Below, one piece after another: positions 24,345 through 33,960 of a DNA stretch of 39,860 nt. The stretch lies in assembly GCF_013112485.1 (NCBI RefSeq), contig NZ_JABFHG010000024.1, positions 1-39,860 of the forward strand, read 5' to 3'. The translations under genes and the position numbers were made by a program. Origin of the DNA: Roseicella sp. DB1501 (GTDB taxonomy: Bacteria > Pseudomonadota > Alphaproteobacteria > Acetobacterales > Acetobacteraceae). The notes below the pieces were generated by a model that saw only the letters and a program-made list of their open reading frames with translations, searched no databases and was not told where the DNA came from. Positions within the stretch are counted from its first letter, which is position 1. Each line of letters opens with the position of its first letter.

Positions 24345-27323
24345 CTACGCGGCCAGGATGGAGGGCCTGTCGCGCAGCGGCCTGAGAGATCCGGCGGTGG
24401 GCTGGGCTTCGGCCGCCCAGACGTAGTCACCGGTGAGGCCGACATGTTCCCAGCCGAGCGGAGCGACGTGGCGGACCAGATCGGGCGTGACGGCCTGCCC
24501 GCGGGCGCGGAGCGCGTCGAAGGAGGCCTGCAGGTAGCGGGTGTTCCAGAGGATGATGGCCGCGACGAGCAGGTTCAGCCCGGAGGCGCGGTAGGCCTGG
24601 TTCTCGAAGGAGCGGTCGCGCAGTTCGCCGAGGCGGTGGAAGAAGACCGCCCGCGCCAGCGCGTTGCGGGCCTCGCCCTTGTTCAGCCCGGCGTTGGCGC
24701 GCCGGCGCAGGTCGCTGCTGCGCAGCCAGTCGAGGGTGAACAGCGTCCGCTCCAGCCGGCCGACCTCGCGCAGCGCCACGGCGAGGCCGTTCTGGCGCGG
24801 ATAGGCGGCAAGACGACGCAGCACGTCGGAGGCGGCGACGTGGCCGGAGCCGACCGAGACGGCGAGCCGCAGCGCCTCGTCCCAGTGGGCGCGCAGGTGC
24901 TCGATATCGACGGTGCCGCCCATCATGCCGGAGAAGGCCTCCGGCACCGCCATGCCGCGGAAGGTGTAGAGCCGGCGGTCTTTGAGATCGCGCAGGCGCG
25001 GCGCGAAGCGGATGCCGAGCAGCGCGAAGAGGCCGAAGACCTGGTCGGTCGCGCCGCCGGTGTCGGTGTAGTGCTCGGCGAAGCGCAGGCCTGTGCCGTG
25101 GCGCAGCAGGCCGTCGAGCACGTGCGGCGCCTCGGAGGCGGTCGCGGCGATGACCTTCGTGTGGAACGGCCCGAACTGGTCGGAGACGTGGGTGTAGAAG
25201 GCGACGCCGGGCTCGTTGCCGTGCCTGGCGTTGACGTCGCCGACTGCCTCGCCGCGGCCGCCGGCGCGGAAGAACTGCCCGTCCGAGCTGGAGGTGGTGC
25301 CGTCGCCCCAGGCCGCGGCGAGCGGCAAGGCGCGGTGCGCCTCGATCAGGCGGGCGAGGGCCGCCGCGTAGCATTCCTCGCGGACGTGCCAGTCGTGGGT
25401 CCAGGCAAGCTGGCGGAGCGCCGGACCGCGGCAGGATTCCGCCATGCGCGTGAGGCCGAGATTGATGCCGTCGGCCAGCACCGCGGTCAGCAGCGCAGCG
25501 CGGTCGGGTGCGGGCCTGCCGCTGCGCGCGTGGGTGAAGCACTCGGAGAGGCCGGTCCAGCCGTCCACCTCCAGCAGCAGGTCGGTGATGCGGATTCGCG
25601 GGAGGAGGGCGTAGGCATCGGCCGCGAACCGTTTGACCTCGGGCGGCGCCTCCGCCCGGATCGGCGTGATGTGCAGCCCGTCCTCGTCGAGCGTGGCGTC
25701 GGGCAGCCGACCGGCCCCGGCGAGTGCCGCGACCTCGGCCATGGCGGCTTCCAAGGCTTCCTGTCGCGATGCGAGGTGAGCCTCGATGTCCTCGGCCACG
25801 CCAACCGCCAGCGGCCCCTCCGCGCGCAGCGCTGCGAAGGTCGGCCGCGGCAGGAGGAGATCCTCGAAGTTGCGGTAGCGCCGGCTGCCGCGCACCCAGA
25901 CGTCGCCGGCGCGGAGCCGGTCGCGGAGTTCAGAGAGGACGCAGACCTCCCAGGCCCGGCGGTCCGGCTTGCCGGCGCCGCCGATCACGAAGGGCCGCCA
26001 AGCACGCCGGATGAAGCCCGTTGGCGCATCGTCCGGCAGGGTGCGCCGGCCGGCGGCGTCCATCTCGCGCAGCACCGCCAATGCCTTGCGCAGGCCTGCG
26101 GTGCCGGTCGCGCCCTCGAAGTCGAATGTCTCCAGCAGCGCCGGGGCGAAGCGCCGCATCGTCGGCCAGCGGCCGACCAGTTCGGCACGCATGTCGATCG
26201 CCTCCGGCCGGGCGAGGTCCTCCGCCTCGGCCACGGCGCGCAGGAACGGCGCCCAGCCCACTGCCTGCTCGACGGCGTCCGCCGCATCCGTCCCGCCCTC
26301 GCGGGCGGCGATCACGGCCCGGCCGGCACGGGCGAGCAGGCGGAGGTGGGCCTGCGCGTCCCGCAGCGCGCCGGCGGCACCCTCCGTGGCGCCCTGCTCG
26401 GCGCGGCGCGACAGGGTGCCCATGAGCTTGTCGAACATCAGCAGGGCGGCGTCGGTCAGCTCCGCCTCGAGCCGCAGGACGGCGGCGGCGAGGGTCGCGC
26501 CCCGCCGCGGCTGGGCCAGGTCGCGCAGGTGCTGCGCCGTCATGCGCAGGCCCTCCCCGGCGAGGGCGTCGAAGGCGATCGGCGGCACCGCGGCCTCCCG
26601 GCTCCGCTCGATGCCGAGCGCTCGGACTGCGCGCAGGCGCTCGACCAGGCCGTGCAGGTTGGCCGCCGCGGGCGAGACGGAGGCGCCGCGCAGCCATGCC
26701 AGGCGCGACGGGCTGCCGCCGGGCGCGGCCGCTATCAGCCCGTCCAGCTCGGCAAGCCGCGCCACGTCGAGCCCGTCCGTCAGGGCGCGGTGCGCGACCC
26801 GCTCGGCCCGGGCGCGCGCCTCGTGGATCAGCCCCTCCAGCACCCCGGGCGTGGGCAGCAGGATGCGCCGACGGCGGAGCTCCTCGATCAGCGTCGTGGC
26901 GAGTTCCGCCGGTGTGCGGCGCGAGCCGGCGATGGCGGTCAGCCAAGCGACGATCGCACGCGCCTCGGTGCGGCCGAAGCTCCGGAACCCGCCCTGCCGC
27001 ATCAGCTCGGCCAGATACTCGCGCCGGCTCTGCGGACGGAGACGGTGGACCTCCAGCGCCGTCGGATCGGCGTCGACCTGCCGGGCCACGTAGGCGGTCA
27101 TGAGTGCCGGTGGCACCTCGGCGGCCTCCAGCGCGCGGCCGGGGTGCCGGAGGGTGAGGAGCAGGAGCGCGTAGGCGAGCCGGCCGTGCGGGCTGCGCTT
27201 GGCCGCGACGAGGGCGAGGTCGTCGGGGGTGAGGGTGCAGTGCCGCACCACCTCCAATTCCTCGGTCGGCAGCGCGAACACCCCTGCCCAGAACGCATCA
27301 CCCAGCAATCGCCGCCTCGCCAT
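24345..27323 (-). CDS. tnpA: Tn3-family transposase
   Basis: A 992-residue DDE transposase of the usual Tn3 length. The N-terminal DUF4158-type region starts MARRRLLGDAFWAG. The C-terminal catalytic domain has Asp674 in WGDGTTSSSDGQ, Asp754 in HYTDTGGATDQVFG and Glu884 in NKGEARNALARAVFFHR, all in the expected order. It ends 18 bases from the inner edge of the left terminal repeat. It is divergent from tnpR across a 150-base region containing a likely res site, so both are probably repressed by resolvase. The gene is intact. Confidence 0.95.
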   Translation of the reverse strand: MARRRLLGDAFWAGVFALPTEELEVVRHCTLTPDDLALVAAKRSPHGRLAYALLLLTLRHPGRALEAAEVPPALMTAYVARQVDADPTALEVHRLRPQSRREYLAELMRQGGFRSFGRTEARAIVAWLTAIAGSRRTPAELATTLIEELRRRRILLPTPGVLEGLIHEARARAERVAHRALTDGLDVARLAELDGLIAAAPGGSPSRLAWLRGASVSPAAANLHGLVERLRAVRALGIERSREAAVPPIAFDALAGEGLRMTAQHLRDLAQPRRGATLAAAVLRLEAELTDAALLMFDKLMGTLSRRAEQGATEGAAGALRDAQAHLRLLARAGRAVIAAREGGTDAADAVEQAVGWAPFLRAVAEAEDLARPEAIDMRAELVGRWPTMRRFAPALLETFDFEGATGTAGLRKALAVLREMDAAGRRTLPDDAPTGFIRRAWRPFVIGGAGKPDRRAWEVCVLSELRDRLRAGDVWVRGSRRYRNFEDLLLPRPTFAALRAEGPLAVGVAEDIEAHLASRQEALEAAMAEVAALAGAGRLPDATLDEDGLHITPIRAEAPPEVKRFAADAYALLPRIRITDLLLEVDGWTGLSECFTHARSGRPAPDRAALLTAVLADGINLGLTRMAESCRGPALRQLAWTHDWHVREECYAAALARLIEAHRALPLAAAWGDGTTSSSDGQFFRAGGRGEAVGDVNARHGNEPGVAFYTHVSDQFGPFHTKVIAATASEAPHVLDGLLRHGTGLRFAEHYTDTGGATDQVFGLFALLGIRFAPRLRDLKDRRLYTFRGMAVPEAFSGMMGGTVDIEHLRAHWDEALRLAVSVGSGHVAASDVLRRLAAYPRQNGLAVALREVGRLERTLFTLDWLRSSDLRRRANAGLNKGEARNALARAVFFHRLGELRDRSFENQAYRASGLNLLVAAIILWNTRYLQASFDALRARGQAVTPDLVRHVAPLGWEHVGLTGDYVWAAEAQPTAGSLRPLRDRPSILAA

Positions 27324-27473
27324 CCGAGCCTCCCGTGAAGGGCCGGCACGTTACGGGCGGCTGTCCGACAAACGAACCCCAGCCGGCCAGCCCCGGGATG
27401 TCCGGCAACCCTGGCGCGGGGACGGGAAAGCGGACATGCTCCATTCCGGACGGCAATCCGGACAGGTGCAGCG
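27324..27473. promoter_or_regulatory. Divergent tnpA-tnpR control region with likely res site
   Basis: This 150-base gap holds at least four copies of TGTCCG or its complement CGGACA (27362-27367, 27399-27404, 27431-27436, 27459-27464) and a shorter CGGAC at 27447-27451. In Tn3-type elements with divergent tnpA and tnpR, the resolution site lies here and also contains both promoters. The copies are arranged two direct then inverted, as expected for paired half-sites. Confidence 0.6.
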
Positions 27474-28058
27474 ATGGCAGCAGTCGGTTACGTCCGGGTT
27501 AGCACGGCGGACCAGGACCCCGCGCTGCAGCTCGACACGCTGGCCGCGGTGGGCTGCGCCAAGGTGTTTGAGGATCGCGCCTCCGGCGCCCGCACCGACC
27601 GGCCCGGGCTGCGCGCCGCCCTCGACTATGTGCGCGAGGGCGACGTGCTGGTCACCTGGAAGCTGGACCGGCTCGGTCGTAACCTGCCGCACCTCATCGA
27701 GACCGTGGCGGCGCTGGAGCGGCGCGGGGTGGGGTTCCGCTCGCTCACCGAGGCGATCGACACCACCACCCCCGGCGGTCGCCTGGTGTTCCACCTGTTC
27801 GCCGCCCTCGGGCAGTTCGAGCGCGACCTCATCCGCGAGCGCACCCGCGCCGGCCTTGCCGCCGCGGCGGCGCGGGGGCGCACCGGCGGGCGCCGGCCAG
27901 CCGTGACGGAGGAGAAGCTCCGGCGGGCACGCGCTCTCATCGCCAAGGGCCTGAGCGTTCGCGACGCGGCGGTCCGGCTCAGGGTGGGCAAGACCGCACT
28001 CTACGAGGCGCTCCGCGGCCCACGAAAAGCGGCATCGGATCAGCCACGGACGGAGTAA
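27474..28058 (+). CDS. tnpR: Tn3-type serine resolvase
   Basis: A 194-residue serine recombinase. Catalytic Ser10 sits in VGYVRVST at the N-terminus. LDRLGRNLPHL and the GQFERDLIRERTRAGL segment of the long E helix follow. A C-terminal helix-turn-helix (LIAKGLSVRDAAVRLRVGKTALYEAL) binds DNA. It resolves cointegrates at res and represses the tnpA/tnpR promoters. Length and motifs are complete. ATG 27474 is the only start that places Ser at position 10. Confidence 0.95.
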   Translation: MAAVGYVRVSTADQDPALQLDTLAAVGCAKVFEDRASGARTDRPGLRAALDYVREGDVLVTWKLDRLGRNLPHLIETVAALERRGVGFRSLTEAIDTTTPGGRLVFHLFAALGQFERDLIRERTRAGLAAAAARGRTGGRRPAVTEEKLRRARALIAKGLSVRDAAVRLRVGKTALYEALRGPRKAASDQPRTE

Positions 28059-28183
28059 CGGGGCCGTCGTGCCCGGCATGCATCGTCCGGGTCATTAGGC
28101 TATGCCGCTCAAGCAGGTAGGGCGTTGGGGTTCAAGTGGGCCTTCCGGTCCAGAGCCCGCGCTCGCCACGAAAGGCAGAAATT

Positions 28184-28975
28184 ATGGCGCCGTTCGCACC
28201 CTCACCGGCCGACGAAGCGTCTCGGCGCGACGAAGGGCGACCTGCGGGCCGACCGAACCGGCAGCCCGAGCCTCCGCGGCGGCGCTGGCCAGAGCTTCGG
28301 ATCGTGCTGCCCTTTGCCATGCTGGCTGGCACCCTCTGGGGCTTCGTCTGGCTAGCGGGCGAGGTGGTGGAGGGGGACACCCGTGCCTTCGATACCCGCC
28401 TGCTTCTGCTGCTCCGTAACTCTTCAGACCCGTCTGATCCCATCGGCCCCCTCTGGTTCGAGGAAATGGCCCGGGACTTCACTGCTCTCGGCAGCGTCGG
28501 CGTTCTCTCTCTCGTCACGGTGGCCGTGGCTGGCTTCCTCCTTTTCGCTCGGCGGCGGGGGGCGGCGCTGCTGGTGGCCATGAGCATCGGGGGCGGATGG
28601 TTGCTGACCGAGGCGCTCAAGCACGGGTTCGAACGGCCGCGGCCCGACCTCGTGCCGCACGGCACCGTCGTCTTCACCTCCAGCTTCCCCAGCAGTCACG
28701 CGGCGATGTCCGCCGTCGTCTATCTCACTCTCGGCACCCTGCTTGCCCGCCTGCAGACCTGTCGCAGCCTGAAGATCTACGTCATGACCTCGGCCACGTT
28801 CCTAGCCCTGCTGGTCGGCGCCACCCGCGTGTACCTTGCGGTGCACTGGCCGAGCGACGTCCTGGCCGGCTGGGCTGTCGGTGCGGCCTGGGCGCTAGCC
28901 TGCTGGCTGGCCATGCGCTGGTTACAACGCTGCGGCCGGGTCGAACGGAACCTGCCCGAGCGAACCGAGGCATAG
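28184..28975 (+). CDS. PAP2-family phosphatase, membrane-bound
   Basis: A 263-residue integral membrane phosphatase. The acid-phosphatase signature is complete: KHGFERPRP, then SSFPSSHAAMS, then TRVYLAVHWPSDVLAGW, giving the Lys/Arg, Ser-x-His and Arg-x5-His-x3-Asp catalytic groups. About five to six hydrophobic segments are visible after a Pro/Arg-rich cytoplasmic N-terminus. Family members dephosphorylate lipid phosphates such as undecaprenyl pyrophosphate, phosphatidylglycerol phosphate or lipid A. ATG 28184 follows an AAAGG ribosome site; the frame is open to 28136 without one. It is the first cargo gene after tnpR, on the same strand. Confidence 0.88.
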   Translation: MAPFAPSPADEASRRDEGRPAGRPNRQPEPPRRRWPELRIVLPFAMLAGTLWGFVWLAGEVVEGDTRAFDTRLLLLLRNSSDPSDPIGPLWFEEMARDFTALGSVGVLSLVTVAVAGFLLFARRRGAALLVAMSIGGGWLLTEALKHGFERPRPDLVPHGTVVFTSSFPSSHAAMSAVVYLTLGTLLARLQTCRSLKIYVMTSATFLALLVGATRVYLAVHWPSDVLAGWAVGAAWALACWLAMRWLQRCGRVERNLPERTEA

Positions 28976-29103
28976 TGAGCGGAGCATAAGCAACCGTCTT
29001 GCTCGAGGGCTTGACCCGGCATGAAGCCCTCCGGCGAGGGATGCCGTTCCGCCGCTCGGGGCGGCACGCCGTCGCTGACCTGCTTGCGTGGAGAGAAGAT
29101 GAG

Positions 29104-29544
29104 ATGATCGGCAATCCGCTGTCGTCCTGGCAACTCTGGGCTTGCCTCTCGGCGGCCTTTGCAGCGCTTACCGCCATCTTCGCCAAGATCGGGGTCGAGG
29201 GCGTGGGGTCGGACTTCGCCACCTTCGTCCGCACCATCGTCGTCGTGCTGGCCTCCGGCGCCCTGCTGGCGGTGACGGGCGGATGGCAGCCGCCGGGTTC
29301 GGTGCCTGCACGGAGTTGGCTGTTCCTGCTCCTCTCCGGCCTCGGCACGGGGGCGTCATGGCTGTGCTACTTCCGCGCCCTCAAGCTCGGCGATGCGTCG
29401 CGCGTCGCGCCCATCGACAAGCTGAGCGTCGTGCTGGTCGCGGTGTTCGGCGCGGTCATCCTCGGCGAACGGCTCTCGGCCGCGAACTGGATCGGCGTGC
29501 TGCTGATTGCCGCGGGTGCCGTCCTCGCGGCATGGAAGGGCTGA
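29104..29544 (+). CDS. EamA/DMT-type small transporter (single EamA domain)
   Basis: A 146-residue membrane protein with about five hydrophobic segments and one EamA domain (half of the ten-helix DMT architecture). Family features are FAALTAIFAKIGVEGV at the start and SRVAPIDKLSVVLVAVFGAVILGE in the last third. One-domain members of this family probably work as dimers, and several export metabolites or drugs. ATG 29104 is chosen; the earlier open frame to 28999 has no membrane character. It shares its strand with PAP2. Confidence 0.82.
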   Translation: MIGNPLSSWQLWACLSAAFAALTAIFAKIGVEGVGSDFATFVRTIVVVLASGALLAVTGGWQPPGSVPARSWLFLLLSGLGTGASWLCYFRALKLGDASRVAPIDKLSVVLVAVFGAVILGERLSAANWIGVLLIAAGAVLAAWKG

Positions 29545-29595
29545 TCCCGGGCGAGGACGGCGGCTCGATCGGGGCGGCGCTCCCGGCGCCAGCCC

Positions 29596-30351
29596 TCATT
29601 GCTGAGCCGCCGGAGGTTCTTGGTCCGTGGGGATCCCGGCGGTATGGCGAAACATTGCAACGGCCCGATTGATCGACGACGCCTTGTGCCCCGAGGTGAA
29701 TGCGTTCGTTCGCAGACCCCACAAGCCGTAATAGCCCCAGGTGCCACGCTCCGGGAGCCGCTCAAGGAAGAAGGTGGTTTGCAGGTCACCTGGCGCGAAC
29801 AACGTCAGGAGGAACAGGCGCACCGGCGTCACGTTGTCGACCGAGATGACCAGCCGTTCCGGCTGCTTTTCCAGCACGCGCATCCGGTACACGACTTCCC
29901 CCGAAGAGCGGCTGTCGGATTGCACGAAGTAAAGCGCGCCGCCCTCGCCCATCTCGCCGGGAGTGAAGTCGGGGCGCCTTCTGGCCGGGTCGGGACCATC
30001 GAGGGCGGCGGCGTCGGTCACCAGCGTGCGCCAGCGATGGTCGCTGACGGACCAGTACCGCGTTCCGACCAGAGCGGAAATACGTCCGAATGCGGCCAGC
30101 AACGCCTCGACCCCGCCGTCATGCTCGAAGGCCCCCACCACCGCGACAAGCAGGGTGGAGCGCCCGGAGGTCCACCCAACGCAGGGCGCTGCCGTCCAAC
30201 CATCGACTTTCATGGTGCGGATGTGGGGCGGATGACCCGGCGCGGCATAGGATGGCACTGGTGGGCCCCCGCAAGGGGGACGCACACCCTCCTGGGCCAA
30301 GCTGCCGGACGTGCAGAACAGGATCGCGACGACCACCATCCCAAGTCTCAT
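29596..30351 (-). CDS. Exported protein of unknown function (DUF6675-like)
   Basis: A 251-residue protein with a signal peptide (MVVVAILFCTSGSLA, cleavage near residue 19). The mature part has a Cys pair in the first 40 residues. Conserved-looking blocks are RYWSVSDHRWRTLV, RRRPDFTPGEMGEGG and GTWGYYGLWGLRTNAFTSGHKASSINRA. The pattern is reminiscent of DUF6675-type periplasmic proteins, recalled and not verified. Likely periplasmic. It is convergent with the EamA gene and separate from the upstream minus-strand cargo by about 190 bases. Confidence 0.68.
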   Translation of the reverse strand: MRLGMVVVAILFCTSGSLAQEGVRPPCGGPPVPSYAAPGHPPHIRTMKVDGWTAAPCVGWTSGRSTLLVAVVGAFEHDGGVEALLAAFGRISALVGTRYWSVSDHRWRTLVTDAAALDGPDPARRRPDFTPGEMGEGGALYFVQSDSRSSGEVVYRMRVLEKQPERLVISVDNVTPVRLFLLTLFAPGDLQTTFFLERLPERGTWGYYGLWGLRTNAFTSGHKASSINRAVAMFRHTAGIPTDQEPPAAQQ

Positions 30352-30545
30352 GCCCGACTCCTGCGGCTTGGACTTCGCTCATCATACCGGCAGCGGACAC
30401 TCCCGGCGCAGGCAGACACGACCGGGCCCGGGAAACCGGGCGCCAAGCCCTGACAGCTCCGATTGTGCCCGCCCCGTTCCATATCGGCTACGGCATGCAG
30501 ATGCCCACGGGCGGCGGGCCGGCGCGTTCCTATCGCGCGGCGCCG

Positions 30546-30932
30546 TCAGGCTGCAGGCTGGTCCATGATCTGGAGCAGTTCGGTCAGCGTCCTCTCGCAG
30601 TTGGCCCTGTCCGGCGTGCTCGCCCGCAACGCGGCCAGGGCACGATCAATGGCCTTGTCGATGCGGTGCCACTCGGAGGGCGCCCGAGGCTTCAGCCCCG
30701 CTTCCGCGTCATCCCACGAGGCCTCCAGGTCCTTGATACGCGTCCTTGCCCCGACGAGGTCGCCCTTGTCGACCAATGCTTTCGTATCGACGACGACCGC
30801 GCGGAAGGCGGAGAGGTCGCCGAGCTGAGATTGCGCGGCAAGCGCCGGCCTGGTCCACGAGACCGCCAGGACGGGCGTGGCGGCTGCGCCGCCAAGCAAC
30901 GCGAGGGCGACAAGATACCGGGCAGTGCGCAT
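30546..30932 (-). CDS. Small exported helical protein
   Basis: A 128-residue protein with a signal peptide ([18 protein letters not shown], cleavage near residue 23). The mature region is purely helical, with repeated Asp/Lys-rich turns ([31 protein letters not shown]) and one cysteine near residue 112. I do not recognise a named family. It lies 24 bases after the COG4705 gene on the same strand, so the two are probably cotranscribed. Confidence 0.65.
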   Translation of the reverse strand: MRTARYLVALALLGGAAATPVLAVSWTRPALAAQSQLGDLSAFRAVVVDTKALVDKGDLVGARTRIKDLEASWDDAEAGLKPRAPSEWHRIDKAIDRALAALRASTPDRANCERTLTELLQIMDQPAA

Positions 30933-30956
30933 AGGCGGTCTCCTTCCGTAGGCAGG

Positions 30957-31760
30957 TCAGCCGCATTCGGCTGGCCCAGCCGGAGCCGGGCGGTCGAACC
31001 CCGTGACGCTGACCCAGGTCACGAGGGCGACGATCACGGCGAGGAAGACGATACTGGTCACGATCGTCCCGAGCCCCAGCCCGCCGTAATTCTGCGATTG
31101 CGACAGCAGGTCGCCAAGCGACGCGCCGAGCGGGCGCGTCAGGATGTAGGCGATCCAGAAGGTCAGTACCTCGCCGGCGCCGAGCCGGTACGCGACGTAG
31201 GTGGCTGCGATCAGCGCGCCGAACGCCAGCACGCCTATCGTGAAACCCATGCTGAGCGCTTCGGTGGCAAGGTCACCTGCCGCCGTGCCGAGTGCGAAGG
31301 TGAACAGGATCGCAAGCCAATAGAACGCTTCGCGCCGGGTCGTGTCGATCGAATGGATCGAGAGCGTCCGTTCGATCGAGTACCAGATGGCGAAGACGCC
31401 GGCCAAGCAGACCGCGAAGGCGGCGGTGCTCACATAGAGGCTGACCTCGAGCTCGTCGGTCAGGAAGTCAGTGATCTGCGTGCCGACGACGCTGATCAGC
31501 ACCACCGCGAGCCAGTAGCGCCAGGGGATGTATTCGCGTGCGGCGAATTGCGCGCTGAGGGAGAGGAGCAGCAGCGTCAGTGTGATCACGTCGGTGACAA
31601 GGGTGCCGAGCCCCACATGCACCGCGAGGTAGTCGGCGCCGGTCTCGCCCACGGTTGTCGACAAGATTTTAATGATCCAGAAGGCAAGCGTGACCTCCGG
31701 AACCTTGTTCAGCATCGTCGCCAACACGGTGCGTCGTCCGGTCGCCACCAATCCCCCCAT
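30957..31760 (-). CDS. COG4705-type multi-pass membrane protein (copy 1)
   Basis: A 267-residue membrane protein with about eight transmembrane segments. It belongs to the uncharacterised COG4705 type. The family signature is KVPEVTLAFWIIKILSTTVGET at the start, with related motifs near REAFYWLAILFTFALGTAAGD and ILTRPLGASLGDLL. The GT.xGD-type motif recurs, suggesting internal duplication. The function is not established. A second copy (35499-36299) sits at the other end of the same cargo. The first ATG (31760) is used; ATG 31715 would place the motif nearer the N-terminus. Confidence 0.8.
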   Translation of the reverse strand: MGGLVATGRRTVLATMLNKVPEVTLAFWIIKILSTTVGETGADYLAVHVGLGTLVTDVITLTLLLLSLSAQFAAREYIPWRYWLAVVLISVVGTQITDFLTDELEVSLYVSTAAFAVCLAGVFAIWYSIERTLSIHSIDTTRREAFYWLAILFTFALGTAAGDLATEALSMGFTIGVLAFGALIAATYVAYRLGAGEVLTFWIAYILTRPLGASLGDLLSQSQNYGGLGLGTIVTSIVFLAVIVALVTWVSVTGFDRPAPAGPAECG

Positions 31761-31916
31761 GAGCTCGAGAGGGAGGTGGACTACCCGGGCCGGGGTTGGC
31801 TCGACGTGGACTGAACCTTGGGAATTCCCAATCGGAAGCGCCCTCCGAAGTTCCGAGCGGCCGGCATGCGAGTGTGCGGGGCGCCCACCCCGCCTTTGGC
31901 TGAAAGCCTCCCGCGC

Positions 31917-33272
31917 TCACCCAACCGGCAGCAGCACTTCGACCCGCAACCCGGGCGCGGCATCCTGGAGGCTTACGCTGCCTCCGTGCCGCCCGGCGAT
32001 GGCCTCGACGAGACTCAGGCCGAGCCCGCTGCCCGGCGTCGTGCGGCTGGCCTCCAGCCGGTAGAATCGCCGGAACACCCGGTCGCGCTCGGCGGCCGGG
32101 ATACCGGGACCGTCGTCCTGCACCCAGAGCAGGACGAGCTCGCCGCGCACCTGCCCCCCGACCCGGATCCGGGTCCCGGGCCCGGTGTGGCGACAGGCAT
32201 TGTCGACCAGGTTTCCCAGCATCTGGATCAGCAACTCGCGGTCCCCGCGGAATCGGAAGTCCTCCGCTTCGCCGCTCAATGCCTGGCCCCGATCCTCGGC
32301 GAGCGGCTGGTAGAGCTCCACCACGGTGGCAACGAGTGTCGGCGCGTGCACCGGTGCGAGTCTCGCCTCGTCCGCGATGGACTCGATCTGGGCGATGCGC
32401 AACAGCGCCGCGAAGGTGTCCAGGATGGCGTCACTGTCGGTGATCGACCGGTCGATGGCCGCCTCGTATTCCGCGGCACCGCGGGGCCGCCGCCGCACCT
32501 CGCCGAGCCGGTTGCGCAGCCGCGACAGCGGCGTGCGGAGGTCGTGCGCGATGTCGTTGGTGACCTGCCGCATGGCCTCCATCAGGGCGCCGATGCGGTC
32601 CAGCAGCGCGTTGAAGCCCTCGACCAACTGGTCGAGCTCGTCGTCGGTGCCGCGGGTCGGCAGGCGGCGCGCCAGGTCGCCGCGCATGATGGCTTGCCCG
32701 GCCTGCCCAATCCCAGCGATCCGCCGCAGGACGCTCCGGCTCACCAGGAAGCCGCCCGCCAGCGCGAGGGCGAGCGTCAGCGCCCCGCCAAGGGCGAAGG
32801 CACGGAGGATGAGCTCGTCCAGTTCCTCCGCCGTGAAGGCGTCCTGGCCGATCAGCAGAGTGCCGCCGTCGGGCAACCGGATGGCCTGGGTCAGGATCGG
32901 GTGGGAATCGCCGCGATCATCCTCCGGCCCGGGCAGCCGCAGCGTGACCCAGCCCGTTCCCTCCAGCCGCGCCGGCGGCAGATTGCCGGCGAGCCGCCGC
33001 CCGGCGGCGTCGAGCAACAGGCCGTAGGCGCCGGGGTTCTCGGCGATCGTCTCGGTCACGCTCCTGGCCAGGCCGGCGCTGTTCGCCGCGTCCTCATCCG
33101 CCAGGATCGCCTCGAGCCGTGCGGCCACCGTGCCGCGCAGCTCGGCCTGCAGCGTTCCCACCGCATACCAGTGAATCGTTGCAAACAGCACCGCAATGCA
33201 CAGCAGGAGTAGCACCGCGAAAAGCCCGGTCAGGCGAAAGGCTGTGGTCCGGAACAGCCTAGGCAGACGCAC
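31917..33272 (-). CDS. Sensor histidine kinase (HAMP, HisKA)
   Basis: A 451-residue membrane kinase. A first transmembrane helix (about residues 12-36), a periplasmic sensor of about 115 residues and a second helix (about 155-178) are followed by HAMP. The HisKA motif DIAHDLRTPLSRLR has phospho-accepting His243. The ATPase part has the N box LVDNACRH near 355, the G1 box DDGPGIP (386-392) and G2 GSGLGLSLV. Its start overlaps the end of the response-regulator gene by 14 bases. With the PepSY gene upstream, it probably senses an envelope signal. Confidence 0.93.
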   Translation of the reverse strand: MRLPRLFRTTAFRLTGLFAVLLLLCIAVLFATIHWYAVGTLQAELRGTVAARLEAILADEDAANSAGLARSVTETIAENPGAYGLLLDAAGRRLAGNLPPARLEGTGWVTLRLPGPEDDRGDSHPILTQAIRLPDGGTLLIGQDAFTAEELDELILRAFALGGALTLALALAGGFLVSRSVLRRIAGIGQAGQAIMRGDLARRLPTRGTDDELDQLVEGFNALLDRIGALMEAMRQVTNDIAHDLRTPLSRLRNRLGEVRRRPRGAAEYEAAIDRSITDSDAILDTFAALLRIAQIESIADEARLAPVHAPTLVATVVELYQPLAEDRGQALSGEAEDFRFRGDRELLIQMLGNLVDNACRHTGPGTRIRVGGQVRGELVLLWVQDDGPGIPAAERDRVFRRFYRLEASRTTPGSGLGLSLVEAIAGRHGGSVSLQDAAPGLRVEVLLPVG

Positions 33273-33960
33273 GGATCATGTACCCGGCGCCGCGCACGGT
33301 GTGGATCAGTTCGGAGCTGAAGCCCTTATCCACCTTGCCGCGAAGGCGACTGACATGGCTCTCAACGACGTTGGTGCCGGGGTCGAAGTGCAGGTCCCAG
33401 ACGCCCTCGAGCAGCATGGTCCGCGTCACCACCTGCCCGGCGTGGAGCATCAGGTACTCCAATAACTGAAACTCCCGCGCCTGCAGCTCGATGTCACGCC
33501 CGGCGCGGCGAACCACACGGGACAGGCGGTCGAGCTCGAGATCGGCGACCCGCAGCACCCGCTCCTCCGTCACCCCGCCGCGCGGCCTGCGCCCGAGCGC
33601 CTCGACCCGGGCGGCCAGTTCCGCGAAGGCGAAGGGCTTGACCAGGTAGTCGTCGCCTCCGGCCTTCAGCCCGGCGACCCGATCGGTGACCCCGCCCATG
33701 GTGGTCAGGAACAGCACGGGCGTGGCGACCTTCGCCGCGCGCAGCGCCGTCACCAGGGCGAGACCGTCCACCCCGGGCAGCAGGCGGTCCACGATCAGCA
33801 GGTCGTAAGCGTCGCCGTCTGCAGCCCGGAACAGGCCCTCTCGGCCGTTGCCGCTGCGGTCCACCGCATGACCCAGTTCGGCCAAGCCGTCAGACACAAA
33901 GTCGAGCGTCTCGGGATCGTCCTCAATGACCAGGATGCGCACCGCCTTCCTCGCATTCAC
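33259..33960 (-). CDS. OmpR/PhoB-type response regulator
   Basis: A 233-residue regulator. The receiver domain has the acidic pair in VIEDD (Asp14, Asp15), phospho-acceptor Asp58 in IVDRLLPG, and Lys108 in LVKPFAF. The C-terminal winged-helix DNA-binding domain is about 130-230, with LQAREFQLLEYLM and VVESHVSRLRGKVD. GTG 33960 is used because the receiver begins directly after it; the frame is open further upstream but reads unlike protein. Translationally linked to the kinase by the overlap. It probably controls the neighbouring envelope genes. Confidence 0.92.
   Translation of the reverse strand: MNARKAVRILVIEDDPETLDFVSDGLAELGHAVDRSGNGREGLFRAADGDAYDLLIVDRLLPGVDGLALVTALRAAKVATPVLFLTTMGGVTDRVAGLKAGGDDYLVKPFAFAELAARVEALGRRPRGGVTEERVLRVADLELDRLSRVVRRAGRDIELQAREFQLLEYLMLHAGQVVTRTMLLEGVWDLHFDPGTNVVESHVSRLRGKVDKGFSSELIHTVRGAGYMIRASA

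Noticed and set aside
24315-27338. 1007-codon open frame on the plus strand opposite the Tn3 transposase
   Set aside because: It is antisense to an intact, fully motif-bearing tnpA, with Gly/Ala/Arg/Gln-rich composition typical of high-GC shadow frames and no recognisable domain.
30090-31814. 574-codon plus-strand frame across the small exported protein and COG4705 genes
   Set aside because: It spans two opposite-strand genes with signal peptide and membrane segments and reads as Arg/Asp/Gln-rich shadow sequence.
31818-33212. 464-codon plus-strand frame opposite the histidine kinase
   Set aside because: Antisense to a complete kinase with HisKA and ATPase boxes; no motif in the reverse frame.
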